Shown: piece after piece, positions 20,801-32,399 of the stretch
Layout of the letters: each line of letters opens with the position of its first letter
How positions within the stretch are numbered: the stretch's first letter is position 1
Assembly (NCBI RefSeq): GCF_907165205.1
Contig: NC_058195.1
Span: 29,532,936-29,596,935, forward strand
DNA from: Coccinella septempunctata
Taxonomy: Eukaryota > Arthropoda > Insecta > Coleoptera > Coccinellidae
Direction: 5' to 3'
DNA: 64,000 nucleotides
Program-made: the position numbers and the translations under genes
The notes under the pieces: model-generated
What the model was told of the DNA's origin: nothing
Databases searched by the model: none
What the model saw: the letters and a program-made list of their open reading frames with translations, nothing else

Positions 20801-22878
20801 CAGTCGACTCTCGTTAATTCGAAACTCGAGGGACTCTTAAAATATTACGAATTATCGAGTGTTTGAAATATCAAATGGTTCGAAATTTGTGAGAGAAAAT
20901 AAATAAAACTTCGAATTATTAAGTGCTGATCAATTTTTATTTATTAACTGCTATTCTATAACAATGTCAAAAGTTCAGAGGTACATTCGTGTACATACAT
21001 GTATATTCATAATGTGAATTAATTAATCTTTCGAAAGAAGTCTGTTATACTGGTTTGCTTCAAAGCATATTGCTGCTGCTCAGACTGCTCAATAACTTTT
21101 TTTAGGAGAAAAAGTGCCTGAAATGCTTTTTCATCACTTTCGTTTTGTAGACAGAAGCTTTGTAAGGTATCGAATGAGGATCTTGCTTCCTTAACTGACA
21201 CCTCTGCCAAAGGTTCTGATGTATCATCCTCAGCTTCATCGTTACTTTTTTCATTCGTATCTGTCTCAGATAAAATTTCGCCATCGGTTAGTGAACCTGA
21301 GACAGCAACATCTTCATCCACTTGAACAAAGTTAGAAAAACTCACACCGCTGATGTCAACTAATGGTTCTATTGCTGGTTCTTCATCATCCATTTTCCTG
21401 ATCTTCTTTTAAGAAACCGGATTTTTTGAAGCAATTGAGAATCGTTAGGGGTGTTACAGCTCTCCATGCCTTGTCAATCAGTAAAATAGCTGTCAGAACT
21501 GTGATATTTGCAGTTAGCTGCTTGTCGAGAGATTCTAAAAAGAGCTTAACAATTTCTTTGCGATAGAACGTCTTAAAATTATGGATGATCCCTTGGTCCA
21601 ATGGTTGCAATTTGGAAGTTGTATTTGGCGGAAAGAAGTAGAGTTCCACGTTGGACAATATAGGAGGATTGTTGTGGACAGTGCAATTGTCTAAAAATAG
21701 TTAAATTTTCCGCTTTTGTCGTTTCATGTCCCCATTAACTGTTAAAAGCCAATTGTTAAAAAGTTCTGTCGTCATCCAAGCTTTTTTGTTAGCACGATAG
21801 TCAGTAGGAAACGATTTCACTCCTTTGAAACATCGCGGTTTCATTGCTTTTCCTATCACTAAGGGTTTAAGTCTTTCCGATCCGTCCATATTTACTGCAA
21901 GTAAAACTGTCAACCTCTCTTTACTATGTTTTCCCCCATGACATTTTTCATCTTTAAAAGTAAGCGTCTTGTCCGGTATACATTTGAAAAATAGGCCAGT
22001 TTCATCAGTATTAAAAATGTCTCGGGCATCATGGTTTTCAATCAAGGTCTTCAATTTACCGTGCCAATTCAAGCATACTACATCATCAACACTTCCACTT
22101 TCCCCACAAACTTTTTTAAATACAACTCTATTTCTCTTTTTGAAATTTGTAAGCCACCCTTCACTTGACGCAAAGTTATTGATGCTTAGGGTAGACGCGA
22201 ACTCTTTTGCTTTTTCCTTTAACAAGTTTCCGCTAATAGACACTTTTTGTTGTCTGCACTGTCTCAGCCAAATGACCAGGCTTTCTTCCAGACGGGGAAA
22301 TTCATCTTTAGTAGTTCTTTTCCGTACTCCAGCAGTTTGAGTAGCATAAATTTTCTCCTTGTGCTTTATTATGGTTGGGAGAGTACTCAGAGGAATCTTG
22401 AATTCTTTTGCAACATCACTTTTCTTCTCACCTTCGTCTACTTTTTCGATTAACTTCTTCTTTTCAGCAATCGTCAAACATTTATACTTTCTAGGGTTCA
22501 TAACTAAACGAACTTTTAATCTGTATACCAACGAAAGAGTAACCAATTCGTGTGTGTCAAATACATAGTCAAACTAATCATAACAAAAACAAAGGGTCGT
22601 GTACGTTGATACAAGTTTGAACTTGTAGCAAAATGTACTTCCAATCTTTCCGGCTCTTTCTCTATGCAACTTTGAATTGTCGAGTGTTGGACGCCGATGA
22701 GTTCGAATTAACGCGTCGTTTTATTATATAGCAATGATTTTTTAGTTCGAATTACCAAGTGCATAAAAATGTATTGATTTTGTTCGAAATATAAAGAGAT
22801 TTTGAAGGGAACTTGTGATAGCTTTGAATTATAGAGAGGTTCGAATTATCGCAGGTTTGAATTAACGAGAGTCGACTG
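20801..22878 (-). mobile_element. Complete pogo/Tigger-type element (2078 bp)
   Basis: Starts CAGTCGACTCTCGTTAATTC and ends with the inverse. It is flanked by TA on both sides (20799-20800 and 22879-22880), the canonical duplication for pogo/Tigger elements. It contains one transposase gene on the minus strand and is inserted within the P-element coding sequence. Subterminal GTTCGAATTA-type repeats occur at both ends. Confidence 0.92.
21019..22546 (-). pseudogene. Tigger/pogo transposase, two lesions
   Basis: The first ATG that fits the family is near 22501 (MNPRKYKCLTIAEKKKLIEK). It opens a psq-type helix-turn-helix, then a CENP-B-type DNA-binding domain (FASSEGWLTNFKKRNRV), then the DDE/D core. 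The catalytic segments are FNTDETGLFF, FLDNCTVHNN and QPLDQGIIHNFK. Coding is interrupted by one in-frame TAA (21701-21703), just before the second catalytic Asp, and by a frameshift near 21386-21393. The acidic tail ends with QTSITDFF, a PCNA-interacting (PIP-box) motif known from pogo. Otherwise it is close to full length (about 500 residues). Confidence 0.9.
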
Positions 22879-22880
22879 TA

Positions 22881-23844
22881 TTGGATCTGAGGATGGATTA
22901 CTTCTGAAGGACATGGACTCTAGGATTGGGATGGATTTATTCCAGAAATCGGTATGGGGAGAATTTCCTTTCACCACACCCACAAGGGGCTTGTACGAAG
23001 AAGGACTTTCATAACGTCCGCTGATACTGTCAAAAAGCTGATCAAAAAAAAGTAGAGCATCAGCAGTTTGTGTTGCAGAGGGATCTATGAAATACCGTGA
23101 TGAACTGGTTATTTCATTGCTTACCCTTGCTAATAATTTCAGAACCGTACCAACAGATCTACTGAAAACATGAGCAGCACACTTCACTTTCATTTTTTTA
23201 ATCCTTTGTAGTATTACATGTTCCTCTGTCAGTTTAGGCAGTGTACTATATGCATCACTAGTACTCCAATTATATAAGGCGACAATATGTTACCAAGACG
23301 CTACTTTTTGAATGCCCTCTTGACAAAAGTATAAATCTTTTGTCAAGAGAGTATTACGAATACCCTTGAGCAGATGGGGAGGATCATGTAGATGAACAAT
23401 TTCTTGTTCATCTTTAAGATAGCTCTGGTATCTGTTCTCCATACCGTTCCTCAAGCAGTATTCTTCAGTCTCTGTTAACAGTCTATTGATGGCCGCAACA
23501 TTCATTGAACCTTGGTCACATATGGTGGCTATTACGTGCAAACCTGCCAGACGAACATGTCTTACCACATCTTTAATAATTAAAACTAAATCGCTTGTGG
23601 GCGTCGAATTTTGACAAAAATGAAAAGCAAGTGGCTGCTTCAATTTTCCCCGAACGCTCTTAATCATAAACACCAAGGCATGATCTGCTAGTTCGGCTCT
23701 TCTTTTACCACTGCCCATGTCCACTAGGCCTTCAATACAATATCTAGAGAAATTGTATGAAAGCCCGGCACTCAAGGCAACTTCATCAAACATGAGGACA
23801 CAAAATCTGTCCAATCTATTCAGTTTACCCAGTGAATTTCCCAA
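22881..23844 (-). pseudogene. P-element (THAP9-like) transposase, catalytic half
   Basis: Minus-strand 23290-23844 reads CVLMFDEVALSAGLSYN, CIEGLVDMGS, DHALVFMIKSVRGKLKQPLA, ATICDQGSMNVAAIN and LHDPPHLLKGIRNTLLTKDL. These are the RNase-H-like catalytic blocks and the DPPHLLK signature of P/THAP9 transposases. A TAA immediately after the Ala-Ser-Trp residues ends that part, and the same frame continues with HIVALYNWSTSDAY and MKVKCAAHVFSRSVG (22846-23193). The frame is cut by Tigger at 22880. No THAP finger is visible upstream. Confidence 0.85.
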
Positions 23845-23939
23845 ACTTTCAAAAATTCCTAAAGGATGAAGTAGAGGAATTTACATCTTTATCAAATTGA
23901 AAGAAATATATTTTCAACTTCTGTATCTGATACTTCCGA

Positions 23940-24165
23940 TTGTGTTCTGTATCGACAGGAATATTTGAAACTGTCTCCCTATGCGATTCTTCACCATATT
24001 TACCGATAACATGAAAGGAGTTCATGAAGGACCAAACAGGTCTGCTTTTTGCAGGAGCGTCACTTTTCTCGATTTTCTCTTTTATAAGAATTTCCCTCCT
24101 ATATTTTCTCGCAGGCTTTTAAACCTGGCCTTTGCTTCCATCACTAAAACGTAAATGAATAATGG
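23940..24165 (-). pseudogene. MADF-domain C-terminal fragment
   Basis: Minus strand reads EAKARFKSLRENIGG in one frame and KYRREILIKEKIEKSDAPAK followed by RPVWSFMNSFHVIGKYGEES in another. Together they give the second half of a MADF DNA-binding domain (Arg-x-x-Tyr-Arg-Arg-Glu, then Ser-x-x-Trp/Phe). A frameshift separates the parts. It lies upstream of the P transposase in the same orientation; a link between the two is not supported. Confidence 0.45.
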
Positions 24166-24212
24166 ATACTAGGTATTATCACTTGAAGTTTTTAATATAT
24201 ATATTACCTATA

Positions 24213-24780
24213 CAGGGTGGACAAATTTCGATGTTTTAGCATTACATCTTTCAAACCAGAGAAGATAGACAAAATCTGATACGCCATTCTCATTCTCGAA
24301 ACTAACAAGACAAGTAGTCATTTTTGTCCACTTTCTTTTGTTATCGAGTTATAAGCGAGAATTGGAAAAATGACGATATCGAAATAAATTTATGTCTCCG
24401 CTAATACTGATGACAGAGCTCTGAAATCAAAACATTATGCAGGAAATTTTTTACGTAGCATCCAGTGGCGTGCTCGCCTCTTTAGCAGGATTTTCAATTG
24501 CTAAGCTATGACCCAAAGTTAGGTTGTTAGATTTCTGTTAAATTTTTTGAAAGCTTCATTTTTACTAATTTCAAAAATATATAACATGATATGGTTTGTA
24601 TCAATATAAATAATAAAATATGGTCAAAAACCTTTTTTCTCAATATTTCTATGATTTTAACTTTTGACGAGCATAGACAAATAGAGCTTTCTATAATATA
24701 AGAAGAGCAGTCTCCTTCCGACAATGTCATTCTTTCTATGGCTTTTTATCAATTTTCACAAGATTTGAATCTGGATATAT
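24213..24780. repeat. Diverged relative of fold-back family F, one end
   Basis: Starts after TA with CAGGGTGGACAAATTTCG. The layout resembles the family F arm: TTCTCGAAACTAAC, a GAGTTATAAGCGAGAATTGG segment, and AAATCAAAAC further on. No opposing end was found within the next 700 bp, so the right boundary is only approximate. Confidence 0.45.
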
Positions 24781-25099
24781 TTCATAGATTTTTATATCTC
24801 AATGTGAATTCGAAAATGACGAAAAAATCCACATGATCGACTGTTTCAATCGATACAGTTATAATGAGATAAATTTAACAGAATTATTTTTATAAGTCTC
24901 CACAATGAATACACACACGAACCAATCTATTTCAAATAGCATACGAAATAAGGCATATGATTAAACTAAACAATTCAACTAATTGCTTTCCTAAGAAAGG
25001 AACAAAGAAGAAATAATATATTAGTGATAACAATTGGTCAGTAATAACTTTTGATGAGAATAAAGTTTCTACCGAAGATGCTCAAATCGTTGACCATCC
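24781..25099. other. No recognisable gene
   Basis: AT-rich spacer upstream of the mariner relic; nothing recognised. Confidence 0.35.
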
Positions 25100-25735
25100 G
25101 CGAAACTGTGATCAACCAACTTGGGAGATTTTATCTCAGTTCTATTATACTTCTCTTACTATTTTCAAGAAGTTTGTCCTCAATGTGTCCGCTAAAAAAA
25201 TCTAATAGTGACAAATCAGTTGAACGAGACGGCCATCTATTGGCTCTTGATTTCCTATCCATTTATTTCCGAAGATGTTTGATAATATTTTTTTGATGTT
25301 TCTACTATTGTGTGGTGGGGCACCATCTTGTATAATATTTCTCCTCTCAAGAAGAGGTAAATTGAATATCCTTCAACAATGTGCTACTCAATTATTACTT
25401 CATAGCGTTGACTGTTTAAATTTCCGTTGTAAGTGCAATAGGCCAACACTCGCTATTTTATAACCAAACATTAAACCCAAACCTATCCTGATTAGGGACA
25501 TTTAAAGTATTATGTGGATTGATTTCTGACCACAAATGCTCATTGTGTCTATTGAATATCCCAGCACTTATGTGAACTTCGTCTGACCATATAACTTTCT
25601 CAAAAAACGACGAGTCTTCCTCTAGTTTTTTTTTAAATACCAGTGGTAAAATTCTAATCGACAGGCAGGATCTCTAGGCCGGAGAGGCGGTTGTTTTCTG
25701 TAGGCCTAGGGCCGAAATTTACTATTTTTCAATAT
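25100..25735 (-). pseudogene. mariner-type transposase relic
   Basis: Minus-strand blocks from high to low coordinate are YRKQPPLRPRDPACRLEFY, FEKVIWSDEVHISAGIFNRH, EHLWSEINPHNTL, GNLNSQRYEVIIE, IIQDGAPPHNSRNI and RWPSRSTDLSLLDFF. They correspond to the mariner DD(E/D) core: the SDE first acid, the QDGAPPH second acid and the PRSPDLTPLDFFLWG block, in which the final Asp is retained. Frames switch several times. It immediately follows the C-terminal part of the MULE transposase, within which it probably landed. Confidence 0.75.
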
Positions 25736-25736
25736 A

Positions 25737-27209
25737 TCCAAAGCTCGCTTTGTAGATACACCTACTTGACGGCTCGAAATATTTTTGGAGGAAGTGAACC
25801 TTTAATATCCTTTGCCACATTTTGCCATCAACTAAAATTTCAATTTCATTCAGTAGGAGATCAATTGTCACATTTGCTTTTCTCTTCATCTGGTTAGTTT
25901 TCAGAATATTGTTCAGACTTTCCAACGCCATATTGGTGTTAATGTCTGCATATAGTCTATAGGAATGAGCTATCCTTGCTTCCCTTTGGTAATAATATCT
26001 ACAGAAATAAATATTAAATTCGTATCAAAAACTGTAAATAGGTAGCATGGAAATTTTTATTTTGAACTATTTCAGAAACATTGCTAAATTAATATACATA
26101 CTTCTTGAGATAATTGAGGAAAATTCATTCTTCAGCATTTTCCAGTTTTTCAAAGTATCTCTAGCTCTTTTCTTTGAATTTTTGAACGTCCATTTCATTC
26201 AGTATTTTTTTCATGTCGAACTTCATACTTTTTCTTATTACCTGATTACGTATCTGAAAAAAAACTTAAGTCTTTTCCCTTGGAAAATTATAATTTCATT
26301 TTATTCAGCAATAAATAAGTACTTTCGATCTACCTTGGATCACCTAGACATGCCTGATGCACAAGAGCCTTCTTGGTCTATTTCCCATGACTTTTACCCA
26401 AGCGTTATAGTATTTTGGGTCATCATCTCTCAAGAAATATTCTGGCTGTATTACATCCACAACTTTCTCACGCAATGCTTGCATGGAAACTTCTTGAGTG
26501 ATCTGATCCAATCTATTACTGGGAAAAAAGGCCACTGGAAAACCCATATTCCTGTCATCTTTTACGAGCATTTTAGTCAGATCCATTCTCTTCTGATTGG
26601 TAGAGTGTGTTCCATCCATGCAAATAATTCTTGAGAAATTTTTCCGTTTTATTTCCATCACACTATTCATAAACCCTAAACAAAAGTCACTAGGATTCAA
26701 TAGTGGATGATGTTCACCTGTAATAAAGAGAAATACAGTTGATTATCTATCATTTCAAACTCGCAATTAATTTTTCTTTCAGTTAGACTTTTTAATAATA
26801 GAAGGAAACATTTCTTTCAGGTATAGAGCATATTTTGCTGTTTAAAAAAGAAGCAGTATTTTCTTCCATTGTCATTCCATTCCTTCACTTTAAGATTTAC
26901 GGCTGTCATTGTATTCTCATGTTTCTTTTTTAATATATTATGCTTCTTTGACAAATAGGATATATCTTTTCTGTTCAACAAATTCAACCTTTGTAAATTG
27001 TCAGATTTCACATTCCTAGCATCAGAAAGAATTTTTTCCACTGCAACACTATCCCATAATATTTTTACATTTTTTTTTCTCATGTTTCGATAAAATAAAT
27101 GTTGGTTTCTTATCTCCTTTTCATGACCTACGTGTGTTCTCCAATATCTTGAAAAAGTCTCTCCCAATATGAAAAATTCAATTTTCAGAAAAATCACCTG
27201 TAATTTCAT
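25737..27209 (-). pseudogene. MULE (Mutator-like) transposase, broken
   Basis: The N-terminal part (26817-27209) has YWRTHVGHEKEIRN and ILWDSVAVEKILSDARN. An apparent intron with a TTTATTACAG acceptor near 26725 precedes the core at 26344-26700. The core carries RIICMDGTHSTNQKRMDLTK with the first catalytic Asp, then VAFFPSNR, FLRDDDPKYYNAWVKVM with the second acid, and RRLLCIRHV. A scrambled stretch with FLNYLKKYVY follows. The C-terminal block SYRLYADINTNMALESLNNI and LKTNQMKRKANVTIDLLLNE (25722-25960) is diagnostic of animal MULEs. A SWIM finger is not seen. Confidence 0.75.
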
Positions 27210-27647
27210 ATCTATAAGATGTCCAAAAAACTACTAGACATCTTAGGCATATCAGTGGGAGTGTACAGATAAGATAAATTTATATCAATGATTTAAAGAA
27301 ACTTGTAACGCCCTTTTCTCAGGTATCTCGAGCGCCAGCTATTCTTTGAAGAAGTTGAAGACAAGGTTCGGTGTTATCTGGGGTGTTAGCGATAAGCAGT
27401 GAAAGTCAAAATCGGATTTCACAATTTTATTCGTTGTCTCGTAGTAAGAAATACGACCGGCAAAATTATTACAGTTTGAGGTAATTAACGAATTTGGAAA
27501 AAAAACAATTTTGAAAATGATGATTGTGCAATTTTGCTGTTTCCGAAAATCGATGGATTGATTTGAAAAATTGAACAAAAATAGGATTACTCATTTTAGA
27601 TAGAATTTAAAATTTTACCGAACACTATATTTTTAGTGAAAACTTTT
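27210..27647. other. Non-coding stretch downstream of Helitron helicase
   Basis: No convincing ORF. The part from about 27588 upward (GATAGAATTTAAAATTTTAC) is shared with 47296-47470 and 59040-59214, so the Helitron-derived sequence begins near 27590. A 3' hairpin and CTRR terminus expected for a Helitron could not be fixed by eye. Confidence 0.45.
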
Positions 27648-29350
27648 TTAGATGATTTGAGCAAATACCCTTGATGTTTTGTCCACTTCTACCTTCACGG
27701 AATCCCAAGAGCGAGCTCTTGAGAAAGTCACATAGAGTTGTCCATGAGAAAAGACAGGACTCGCTAGGTATATGCCAACGCGTTCAAATGTTTGCCCCTG
27801 TGCTTTATTAATGGTGAGGGCAAAGCAAAGTTCCAACGGAAATTGTCGTCTTTTCAGTACAAACGGCAAGTTTTGGTCGGAAGAAGTTAGATCCATTCTA
27901 GGAATGAGAACTCTTTTCCCGCAAAAACGGCCGGTGACGATCTCGGCTGTTATCAACATATCTGTTACAGCTAACACCAGTAGTCGTGTACCGTTAATCA
28001 ATCCATCTTCAAGACATAAATTTCGAAGAAGTATAACCGGTACACCTACTTTGAGTTTGAGTTTGTGATGAGGCATTCCGCTTGGTGTTATGCTGTTCAA
28101 ATATTCTTCAGGAAAGTTTGCCACCTCGTCTTCATCACCCGAAGCCACGCTATCGTTACTGTGAATAACGAAGGTCTTTCCGGGAAACGATTCGAGAATT
28201 TTGTCATTGAGTAAATTACAATGTTCATTCTTGGGACAGAGAATAGCTCGCTGTGCGAGTTGCTGTGGTGTAAGAGCGTGAAGCTGTCCGTAAATCTCTC
28301 TAACAACATCAACCGTCAGACAACGATCTGGCAGATTAACAAAATCACCATCTTTTGTGTCCTTGTCTCTGACGATTTGGGTGTTGGTGGTACCCCTGCC
28401 CAGATCTTCTAGCCATCGGGTGAAATCCTCCTTACCTGCATTTACACGCATATTGGTCGTCAGATGGACCACTTGAAAAACTCTCCAAAACCTATAATTT
28501 GTGAAAAAGAGCTCGATTTGTTCTACACGACCAGGAGCTACTGGAAGTAGCTGTTTAACATCTCCTCCAAGTAGTATGCATTTACCTCCGAAAGGTCGGT
28601 GATCCATACTTACATGTCGAAGTAGATCGTCCACAATATTAAGGACATGGTAACTGGCCATAGAGACTTCGTCCCAAATTATAAGCCGAATTTTTCTCAA
28701 GTGGTCAGCCTCCTGGGATTGTGCCGTTATAGAGGAGCGGGAAGATGCATTCAGATGTAATGGCAACCTGAACGTCGAATGAACCGTTCTTCCGTTTCTG
28801 AGCAATAACGCATCTATCGCAGTGAAGGCTACGGCAATAGTCGGTATATGCCGTTCCTCGCAATATTCCAGCAACGTGTTGTACAGATGAGTCTTTCCCG
28901 TACCACCATTGCCTTGGAGATATAAATATCTATCTATACCTAACGCCGCTGACTCGACCGCAGTAATGATTTTGTTGAACACATTGCGTTGATCCTGGTT
29001 CAAACTCCCAAGACTTGAATCTGACGACTCCGTTCTCGAAGTCTCATCGTCGTCGTTGGTGTTGGTAACGTTGACTCCCGAACTTGAGGTCGGCTCCGAC
29101 ATATTAAAGTCTCTAAGAGTTTTTCCCAGAAAACGTAATGTCTTCTCTATTCTACGCAGAGCGCAATCTTCAGATTGGCATTCTGAGATACCTTTCCTCA
29201 CATAATCCTCTATCATGAATCGCTTGAACTCATTCCAAAGTGACAGTGGTTCGCCGATCTCACAGAAACACAGCATGTATGCGAATAATTTCCGCATACA
29301 TCCGGGCATTTCTACCAGGGCTGCGTGTTCCAGAGTTCTGAACCACTCCG
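27648..29350 (-). pseudogene. Helitron PIF1-type helicase domain
   Basis: A 553-residue open frame whose first Met is at 29309. The P-loop GNGGTGKTHLYNTLL (about 28889-28930) and Walker B LIIWDEVSMA (near 28660-28690) are intact. Later motifs include CILLGGDVKQLLPV, TTNMRV, and near the C-terminus FALTINKAQGQTFERVG and LYVTFSRARSWDSVKV. This is the SF1 helicase of Helitrons, used to unwind the donor strand. The helicase motifs are complete, but it is disconnected from the Rep part by a frameshift upstream. C-terminal fragments recur at 47.3 and 59.1 kb. Confidence 0.92.
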
Positions 29351-31483
29351 AATCAGATTTCTGGCCAGTACCGCTTCTTTAAACGTAGAATACAATGTGC
29401 CGTCGAAGGTTTTTAAATCATTAAAAGATTTTGCTCCTGGAAGTGAAGGAGCAAAATACGCAAATTGAACTTTTCTATGTACTTCGGACTTAGGTATTAC
29501 AGATCGTTTTCTCAAACGTCTAACCCAGCGATGTTAGATGGCATTAAAAGAATAAAGGAGAGGTATTTCACAATACTTCCATTCACGTGCGCTAGGATCG
29601 TTCACATTAAGTTCGAAATACGCCTCCAAACGACTGAGTTTAGAACGTTGTAACGCTGTCATCTCTTCCCCTTCTTCAAAATATACCACACGTTCTCCAG
29701 GCAAATGGACGGGTAACCTATAGATTGTGTGACTTTTGTCTTGAATATGGAAAGACAACAATCTCCAAGCTGATTCACCGGAAGAGATGTAGCGGGAATC
29801 AATGAATGCTCTGATTTCGTCCCAAACGACCTCATTTCGCAACTGAAGAACGGCAGCATCAGGACCTTTATTTATATATTTGAAAACATATTTTATAGCT
29901 CCTACTGAAGTAATCACTTCCACGTTTATATGAGATTGATATTTCATGGATTAATATGGATTATACGGAACTACGTCTCTGTTATCTATCACACACATTC
30001 CCTTGTTTCTTTTGAATATCGCGGTGCGACCGTAATTTCTTCGCCTATATACGGGCAACGCACAATTAATTTTGGTGATTTCCGAAAACTCTTTGGGGTA
30101 ATGCTTGGTGCACTGTCCGTCGACCATACATGGAGAATCCGGTGCGCGATCACCACAGGGTCCGTGAATCATGGTGGACATTATAATATCAAAAAGCCGG
30201 GTGTTTTCGGCTGGTAGCTCGGCGCAAATCAGCTTGTCTACATCATCAGAATTTCGCAGTTTATATTCATCTGCCAAAGTCAGAAGACAGTGCATATGAG
30301 GAAGACCACGTTTTTGAAATTCTTTAACGTAAACGTAAGCGATCACATCACCGAAAATTTTGTATTTCAATATATCCTCGAAAAATGCCCTCCTTTTTGA
30401 ATCGAACACTCGCCCGATTAGTTCCCGTCTATCCTGAGGATTCAACAGCTTACTTCCCATATTTTCAGTGATCTCACGCCAGTTGAGGTTACAGGTGAAA
30501 GTGACGAAAAGGGAGGTTCTTCCATATTTTGCTACAATGGCCATTGCATCTTGATAATTTTGCTGCATGAAACGTGCCCCTCCGATGAACGAACTCGGTA
30601 GGATAGTAACTCTACCTATTCTTTCACCACCATCAGGTTCCACTACCGTTCTTCGCGCAATATAATCTTGGAGCCCGACGTAGCTCTCGACGCGTAATTC
30701 CTTCTGATGTGTTCGCAAAAAATTTAATCGGAAGCCTTCTAACTCAACGTATTTGTCAACGATGAACTGTTGAGCCAAGCGTCCGGAAAGAAGAATCGGG
30801 TTGAAATGATTTGCACGAATCATCAGACGGTAGCACTCGAATTCTAATTTTGAAATCCGTTTATTTCCAATTGTTTTCTGCAACCCAGTCGACCATCCCA
30901 ATTCTCCGTTAGGACAAAGTAATGGATAACAGAGAGCATCAACAATTGGAGACAATTTTGGGATATCCTTAATTTGGAAACTATTACTTGTACTTATTAA
31001 ATTCACACGAACTGTGCCTGGTGGAGGTATATCCCCGTCGACTGTCTGAAAAATAGCGCCGATTTCGGTGGAAGTGGAAGGTGCCACGTAGACCTTCCTG
31101 TTGGTTCCTGGTTGTTGGTGGAAATATAGGCCTAGCTGCGGAACGGAATCGTTACCACTGGTTCGTCGTGTGTCACGAACCACTTGACCTAGGGTAGAGT
31201 ACATTTGGGCGTATGGGTGAGTTTCCCTCAGCAGAGCATCTATTTGCCCTAATAATCGGGGGTTGCAACCGTCTCCAACTCCTTTTGATGCAATCTTCTT
31301 CGTGGCTTCTCCTGAATCCACGAAATACAGCGATCCAAATGCTGGATCGGATGGACAAACATAGCCTACTCGGTGGTATATCTGCCCTGAGACCACAACA
31401 ACAGGGGCTCCTCTCGCCAAACCTTCTCTTTGAACGATTGTCGTGGAGCCGAGGGCGAGCAGCGTGTTGTAACTTTTTATATG
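29312..31483 (-). pseudogene. Helitron Rep (HUH) and N-terminal domain
   Basis: The part at 29951-31420 starts in the Helitron-like N domain (VVVSGQIYHRVG, LGLYFHQQPGT). It reaches the Rep motifs FVTFTCNLNW and GLPHMHCLLTL; the His-Met-His metal site is at about 30289-30303. After the TAA at 29951-29953 the frame continues with HINVEVITSVGAIKYVFKYI. The catalytic Tyr pair sits in YVFKYINKG (about 29865-29890), and YRLPVHLPGE follows. A further TAA at 29534-29536 is followed by RWVRRLRKRSVIPKSE in the same frame. Both catalytic motifs are intact but lie on opposite sides of a stop. Confidence 0.9.
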
Positions 31484-32399
31484 TTATATGGAATTCTTCG
31501 ATTGAGGGTGGTTGTTCATGATCAAAGCCTCCAGCAGGTCCGGATAAGCGGCACTCACCGGAAAGCTCACTGCGCCTCTTTTGCAGCAAATCATATTCTC
31601 GGTGCGAAAAAATAGTGCTCCACAGAAAGAGCACTCACTACTAAGCGCCTCAAGGTAATGGGCAGGCGTGTCCTCCTGATGTTCAGCGACATCACACACA
31701 ACAGACGTAGAGATTTCCGTTTCGAAATTATCGTCCTGTCCAACTTCGCAATTTTCCGATATCATCGATGGCAAAACTGCTTTTGTAGATATTCTTTCGA
31801 CTCCAAATGAGGTGGAATCGTATTCCTCCAGTAAATAATACTGGTCTCCATCTGACAAATTATCCACAGAAGCCATTCGCACCTCTATCGGAGTCAAATT
31901 GTAGAGCAGAACAGGAGAATAATTTTGCAATAAATAATTTAATAAATATTTGAGATTATTAAAGCTGAGCAAGCATGCTTTACCTTCCTCTTCTATATAT
32001 TCACCGTTCTCCCCACGATTGTGAGAATCAAATAGATAATAGGAGTTCGCTATTTTTCCTATACAGGTAGATAATTCCCCAGACGTAAATATAGCGGAAG
32101 TATAATTTCGAAAAACCTGTGGTAGACCTTGCGCTAAAGGAATATCGAATTCTTCATGATTTTCAATGTTTATATGACCCACAACTGAATCTTCCTCATT
32201 TATATGCAATGAAAAGCAAACGTTATTGATTTTGAACTTTGGAAACACCTCCATAACTAACAAATGATTAGAAATGGGTAAATTTCGCGAAAAAATTGAT
32301 TTTAAATATAATTTATCCCCGTAATCCAAAATATCATTTATGATCGCAGTGCACCAAGCATTGAAGGGGAGAAGTTTGCTATAAGCCAAATAGTAGTTT
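31484..32399 (-). pseudogene. Helitron N-terminal region with cysteine-protease-like domain
   Basis: An open frame of 301 residues ends at a TAA (31484-31486) and is in frame with the Rep part that follows. WCTAIINDILDYGDKLYLKS and the later YYLFDSHNRGENGEY and KACLLSFNNLKYLL blocks resemble the OTU/UL36-like protease region found at the N-terminus of animal Helitrons. There FDSH carries the acid and His. The expected nucleophile segment (a Gln-x-x-Cys-x-Ala type motif) should lie just upstream, but a TAA at about 32400 cuts the frame there. Near the end, CSFCGALFFRTENMICCKRG is the Helitron N-terminal zinc motif. Confidence 0.6.

Larger units (their letters stand above)
20003..24165 (-). mobile_element. 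P-element (THAP9-like) remnant split by Tigger
   Basis: Minus-strand coding blocks of one P-type transposase lie on both sides of the Tigger insertion: 22881-23844 (N-terminal and catalytic half) and 20003-20798 (C-terminal half). Terminal repeats were not recognised. A MADF-like segment (about 23940-24165) lies upstream and may belong to a different source. Confidence 0.75.
27590..32399 (-). mobile_element. Helitron, Rep-helicase coding part
   Basis: Nearly 4.8 kb of minus-strand coding sequence for a rolling-circle (Helitron) transposase. It has a protease-like region, the zinc/N-terminal domain, an HUH Rep and a PIF1-type helicase. Coding is interrupted by three TAA codons (31484-31486, 29951-29953, 29534-29536) and one frameshift (about 29350-29365). 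The 5' end beyond 32399 is not recognised. Confidence 0.85.

Noticed and set aside
21969..22340. Plus-strand frame of 123 codons
   Set aside because: Antisense shadow of the Tigger transposase.
26047..26634. Plus-strand frame of 195 codons as a membrane protein
   Set aside because: It is the antisense of the MULE transposase remnant; its hydrophobicity results from the reversed AT-rich coding sequence.
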